From: Gemmatimonadota bacterium
Lineage (GTDB): Bacteria; Gemmatimonadota; Gemmatimonadetes; Longimicrobiales; Gaopeijiaceae
Length of the DNA stretch: 7,053 bases
Reading direction: 5' to 3'
NCBI GenBank assembly: GCA_015492755.1
Contig: WGEM01000385.1
Span: 1 to 7,053, forward strand
The notes beneath the pieces were generated by a model. It made no database searches. It was not told the origin of the DNA and saw only the letters and a list, made by a program, of their open reading frames with translations. The position numbers were made by a program, and so were the translations under genes. Every line of letters begins with the position of its first letter. Within the stretch, counting starts at the first letter, position 1. Shown piece by piece: positions 4,242 through 7,053 of this stretch.

Positions 4242-7053
4242 GTGAAGTCTTCGATGCCATTCTGGGTCCGCCCTCTTGCCGCAGCCGTCCTTCTGGCATC
4301 CGCCGCCGATCCCGCCATCTCGCCGATGGCCGGCCAGGTGACTGCGGAAGACGTGGCGGACCTCCGGTTCCGCACCATCGGCCCCGCCACCATGAGCGGG
4401 CGCATCGTGGATCTGGCGGTGGTGGAGATGGATCCGAAGGTCTTCTACGTGGCGTCCGCCACCGGCGGCGTGTGGAAGACCACGGACAACGCGGTGCGCC
4501 TCACGCCGGTCTTCCAGAACGAGGCAGTGCACTCCGTGGGCGACATCGCCGTGCACCAGAAGGACACCGCGGTGGTGTGGGTAGGCACGGGCGAGCGCGC
4601 GAACCGCCAGAGTTCGTCGTGGGGCAACGGCGTCTACCGCTCCACCGACGGCGGCCGGACGTGGCGGCACATGGGGCTGGAGGACTCCCACCACATCGGC
4701 CGCATCGTCATGCACCCCGACGACGCCGGCACCGTCTTCGTGGCGGCCATGGGCCACCTGTGGGGGGCCAACGAGGAGCGGGGTCTCTACAAGTCCACCG
4801 ACGGCGGCGAGACGTGGCGGCGTGTGCTCTACGTGGACGCGCTCACCGGTGCGGTGGACGTGGCCATCGACCCCTCCGATCCCCGCATCATGTACGCCGC
4901 CATGTACCAGCGGCAGCGGCGGCCGTGGGGCTTCCACGGAGGCGGACCGGGGAGCGGACTCTACAAGTCCACCGACGGGGGTGAGACGTGGACGCGCCTC
5001 ACCAACGCCGGCCTCGACAACGGGCTCCCCACCGGCGACATCGGCCGCATCGGAATCGCCATCTACCGCTCCGACCCGCGTATCGTGTACGTGAGCATCG
5101 AGCAGGGTGAGCGCTACAACGCCTCCACCGCCTACGAGCAGAGGCGGGCCGGCCTCTACCGCTCCGAGGACCGGGGCGAGACGTGGACGCTTCAGAGCGA
5201 CTGGAACCCGCGCCCCATGTACGCCAGCCAGCCGGTGGTGGATCCCAGCGACGACCAGCGCGTCTACATGCTGAACGCCTACTCCTTCTCCGATGACGGC
5301 GGAAAGACGTGGACGGTGCCGCGGGGCCATCGCACCCACGGTGACGACCGCTTCGTGTGGGTGAATCCCCACGACTCGGACCACGTCATGAAGGCCGACG
5401 ACGGCGGGCTGGGGATCAGCTACGACCGGGGCGAGCACTTCCTCTACGTGACACACCTGCCGGTGAGCCAGTTCTACCACGTTTCGGTGGACATGGCGCA
5501 CCCCTACAACGTCTACGGAGGGCTGCAGGACAACGGCTCGTGGCGCGGCCCCAACCAGGTGTACCGCGCCGAGGGAATCCTCAACGAGGACTGGACCAAG
5601 TGGGGCGGCGGCGACGGGTTCTGGAACGTGGTGGACACCACCAACAACCGCATCCTCTACTCCGAGAGCCAGTACCTGGGGTTGGTGCGCAACGACCTGG
5701 TGACGGGGGAGAGCCGCAACATCCGGCCCAACCAGCCGGAGGGATTCATCGCCGCCAGGCGGAACTGGACCACCTGGCCCGATCTCAGCAACCCCGAGCA
5801 GCGCCTGGGCAACGCCATGCCGCCGGGTAACTGGGAGGGCCCCTTCATCATCAGCCCCCACGACGCCAACACGCTCTACGCGGGGCTGGATGAGCTCTTC
5901 AAGAGCACCGACCGCGGGGAGACGTGGCGCTCGCTGGGACGCCTGGTGGGCGACGCCGACCGGCGCACGCTGGAGATCATGGGTCAGAAGCCCGACTCCT
6001 TCACCCTCTCACTGGATGACGGGATTCCCTACTGGCCCACCATCTCGGCGGTGGCGGAGTCGGAGTTCACGCCCGGCGTGCTCTACGTGGGCACCGACGA
6101 CGGGCTGGTGAAGGTGTCGCTGGACGACGGCGCGAGCTGGACAGACGTGACGGACCGCATCCCGGGCGCGCCGGAACTCATGTGGGTGAATCGCATCCAC
6201 GCCTCGAAGCACGTGGACGGCCGGATCTACCTGGCCGCCAACAACTACCGCAACGACGACTACGCCAACTACCTGTGGCGCTCCGACGACCACGGGATGA
6301 CCTGGACGTCCATCACGGGTGACCTCCCCCCGGAGCGCGTGGTGCGCTCCATCAAGGAGGATCCCCGCAATCCCGACGTCCTCTGGCTGGGGACGGAGTT
6401 CGGCGTGTGGTGGTCCCCCGACGGCGGCCGCCACTGGGTGCAGCTCACCGGCGGGCTTCCCACCGTGGCGGTGAACGAGCTGCTGGTGCACCCCCGGGAC
6501 AACGACCTGGTACTGGGAACGCACGGCCGGGGCATCTGGATCCTGGATCAGGCGAACGCGCTCCAGGAGCTCACGCCCGACGTGGCGGCTTCCGCAGCGC
6601 ACCTCTTCCGCATCGAGCCCGCCGAGCAGATCCGGTACCGGTCGCACCGGGGACACACCGGCAACATGATCTTCGAGGGAGAGAACCCACCCGACGGCGC
6701 CATCGTGGACTACTGGCTGAACGACGCGGCGGAGCACGTGGCGCTCACCGTCCTCAATGACGCCGGAGTGGTGGTGGCGACGCTGGACACCGAGAACACG
6801 CGGGGCGTGCACCGGGCGGTGTGGGATCTCCGCTACGGCCGTGCCCGCCCCGCAGCCTCCGGGCGCGGTGGCGGATTTGGACGCTTCGGTGGCGGCGGCC
6901 GCACCTGGGTGGAGCCCGGCCTCTACACGGTGCGCCTGGACGTGGACGGCACCGTGCACGAACGCACCGTGCGCGTGCACCCCGACCCCCGCGACGACGA
7001 GGAGCCGGCGGTGCGGCGGGCGTGGATCGAGACGCTCCGGCGCATCGACCACC
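4242..7053 (+). CDS. Exported sortilin/VPS10-like Asp-box beta-propeller protein (3' end missing)
   Basis: This frame is open from GTG 4242 to the window edge, giving 937 residues with no stop. Residues 1-21 form a plausible Sec signal peptide: basic MKSS start, hydrophobic LAAAVLLASA, and Ala-Ser-Ala (19-21) before a likely cut. The N-terminal GGVWKTTDN (75-83) and about ten Asp-boxes (S-x-D-x-G-x-T-W) follow, with first serines near 134, 185, 243, 308, 350, 394, 555, 626, 681 and 725; those at 394 and 725 are degenerate. This is the pattern of sortilin/VPS10 or BNR-like propellers, often annotated as glycosyl hydrolase, although Asp-boxes are structural and do not prove catalysis. The propeller ends near GTHGRGIWILD (759-769). 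A C-terminal immunoglobulin/FlgD-like domain runs from about NPPDGAIVDYWL (815) through EPGLYTVRLDVDG, interrupted by a Gly-rich stretch at 874-886. Relatives I recall are around 1,000 residues, so a modest C-terminal piece is probably missing. Likely periplasmic or extracellular; ligand unknown. Confidence 0.9.
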   Translation, partial: MKSSMPFWVRPLAAAVLLASAADPAISPMAGQVTAEDVADLRFRTIGPATMSGRIVDLAVVEMDPKVFYVASATGGVWKTTDNAVRLTPVFQNEAVHSVGDIAVHQKDTAVVWVGTGERANRQSSSWGNGVYRSTDGGRTWRHMGLEDSHHIGRIVMHPDDAGTVFVAAMGHLWGANEERGLYKSTDGGETWRRVLYVDALTGAVDVAIDPSDPRIMYAAMYQRQRRPWGFHGGGPGSGLYKSTDGGETWTRLTNAGLDNGLPTGDIGRIGIAIYRSDPRIVYVSIEQGERYNASTAYEQRRAGLYRSEDRGETWTLQSDWNPRPMYASQPVVDPSDDQRVYMLNAYSFSDDGGKTWTVPRGHRTHGDDRFVWVNPHDSDHVMKADDGGLGISYDRGEHFLYVTHLPVSQFYHVSVDMAHPYNVYGGLQDNGSWRGPNQVYRAEGILNEDWTKWGGGDGFWNVVDTTNNRILYSESQYLGLVRNDLVTGESRNIRPNQPEGFIAARRNWTTWPDLSNPEQRLGNAMPPGNWEGPFIISPHDANTLYAGLDELFKSTDRGETWRSLGRLVGDADRRTLEIMGQKPDSFTLSLDDGIPYWPTISAVAESEFTPGVLYVGTDDGLVKVSLDDGASWTDVTDRIPGAPELMWVNRIHASKHVDGRIYLAANNYRNDDYANYLWRSDDHGMTWTSITGDLPPERVVRSIKEDPRNPDVLWLGTEFGVWWSPDGGRHWVQLTGGLPTVAVNELLVHPRDNDLVLGTHGRGIWILDQANALQELTPDVAASAAHLFRIEPAEQIRYRSHRGHTGNMIFEGENPPDGAIVDYWLNDAAEHVALTVLNDAGVVVATLDTENTRGVHRAVWDLRYGRARPAASGRGGGFGRFGGGGRTWVEPGLYTVRLDVDGTVHERTVRVHPDPRDDEEPAVRRAWIETLRRIDH
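4785..4991 (+). repeat. Asp-box-encoding direct repeat within the propeller gene
   Basis: The 33-base stretch at 4785-4817 recurs at 4959-4991 with 31 of 33 identical bases; the first 20 are identical and start CTCTACAAGTCC. Both encode LYKSTDGGETW, and a more diverged copy lies near 5154. The 174-base period matches adjacent propeller blades, so this is coding-level blade repetition, not a mobile repeat. Confidence 0.7.

Noticed and set aside
2494..4245. Plus-strand open frame (583 codons) antisense to the dioxygenase-rhodanese gene
   Set aside because: The minus strand encodes clear metal-binding and rhodanese motifs here; the antisense product is His/Arg/Gly-rich with no recognisable motif.
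4099..4299. 67-residue N-terminal extension of the dioxygenase to an ATG at 4299
   Set aside because: The extension is basic, has no motif, overlaps the divergent gene's start, and lies upstream of a near-perfect Shine-Dalgarno that serves the ATG at 4098.
4785..4991. CRISPR-like or mobile repeat
   Set aside because: The copies are in frame, encode Asp-boxes, and are spaced by one propeller blade; there are no unique short spacers.
4089..5861. Minus-strand open frame (590 codons) antisense to the propeller gene
   Set aside because: Its Val/His-rich periodic translation mirrors the Asp-box repeats on the plus strand. The sense frame has signal peptide, repeats and a ribosome binding site; the antisense has none.
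6009..7052. Minus-strand open frame (347 codons) at the right end
   Set aside because: It is antisense to the continuing propeller frame and has the same Val/His/Gly-biased composition without motifs.
1..7053. tRNA, rRNA, riboswitch or a multi-gene defence or biosynthetic system
   Set aside because: I saw no cloverleaf, rRNA signature, conserved riboswitch core or functionally linked gene cluster; the four genes look like ordinary chromosomal neighbours.

Overview
This is a high-GC bacterial fragment with dense coding, strong third-position G/C bias and short intergenic gaps. It carries four protein genes and no RNA gene, insertion sequence, prophage or CRISPR array that I can see. The base composition, a secreted sortilin-like Asp-box propeller protein and a persulfide dioxygenase with rhodanese domains would fit Gemmatimonadota or a similar GC-rich environmental lineage. 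That assignment is an inference from gene style; no marker gene is present to confirm it. The first 24 bases are sequencing-library adapter (Nextera/Tn5 mosaic end), so the left edge is the end of an assembled contig and real genome sequence begins at about base 25.

Layout. 1-24: adapter. 62-1171 (+): cytoplasmic alpha/beta-hydrolase with a complete Ser-Asp-His triad. 1172-1235: short convergent gap with two GC-rich inverted repeats. 1236-2543 (-): HEAT-repeat protein with a long acidic, disordered N-terminal stretch. 2544-2673: 130-base gap with a hairpin beside the stop of the next gene and a small AT-richer patch. 2674-4098 (-): metallo-beta-lactamase-fold persulfide dioxygenase fused to two rhodanese domains, the first lacking its catalytic cysteine. 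4099-4241: divergent control region holding two ribosome binding sites and two palindromes. 4242 to the right edge (+): a GTG-started, probably exported protein with about ten Asp-box (BNR) repeats in a sortilin/VPS10-like propeller, followed by an immunoglobulin/FlgD-like domain; it runs off the window without a stop.

How the genes relate. The dioxygenase and the propeller gene are divergent and share a 143-base upstream region. The dioxygenase and HEAT genes point the same way but are separated by 130 bases with a hairpin, so independent transcription is likelier than a tight operon. The HEAT and hydrolase genes converge. Nothing ties the four into one pathway: the dioxygenase-rhodanese points to sulfane-sulfur (persulfide) detoxification, the propeller to an extracytoplasmic binding or hydrolytic role, and the other two are generic folds with unknown partners. 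I found no convincing evidence for an undescribed multi-gene system; the more unusual points are the domain architectures and the palindromes in the divergent gap.
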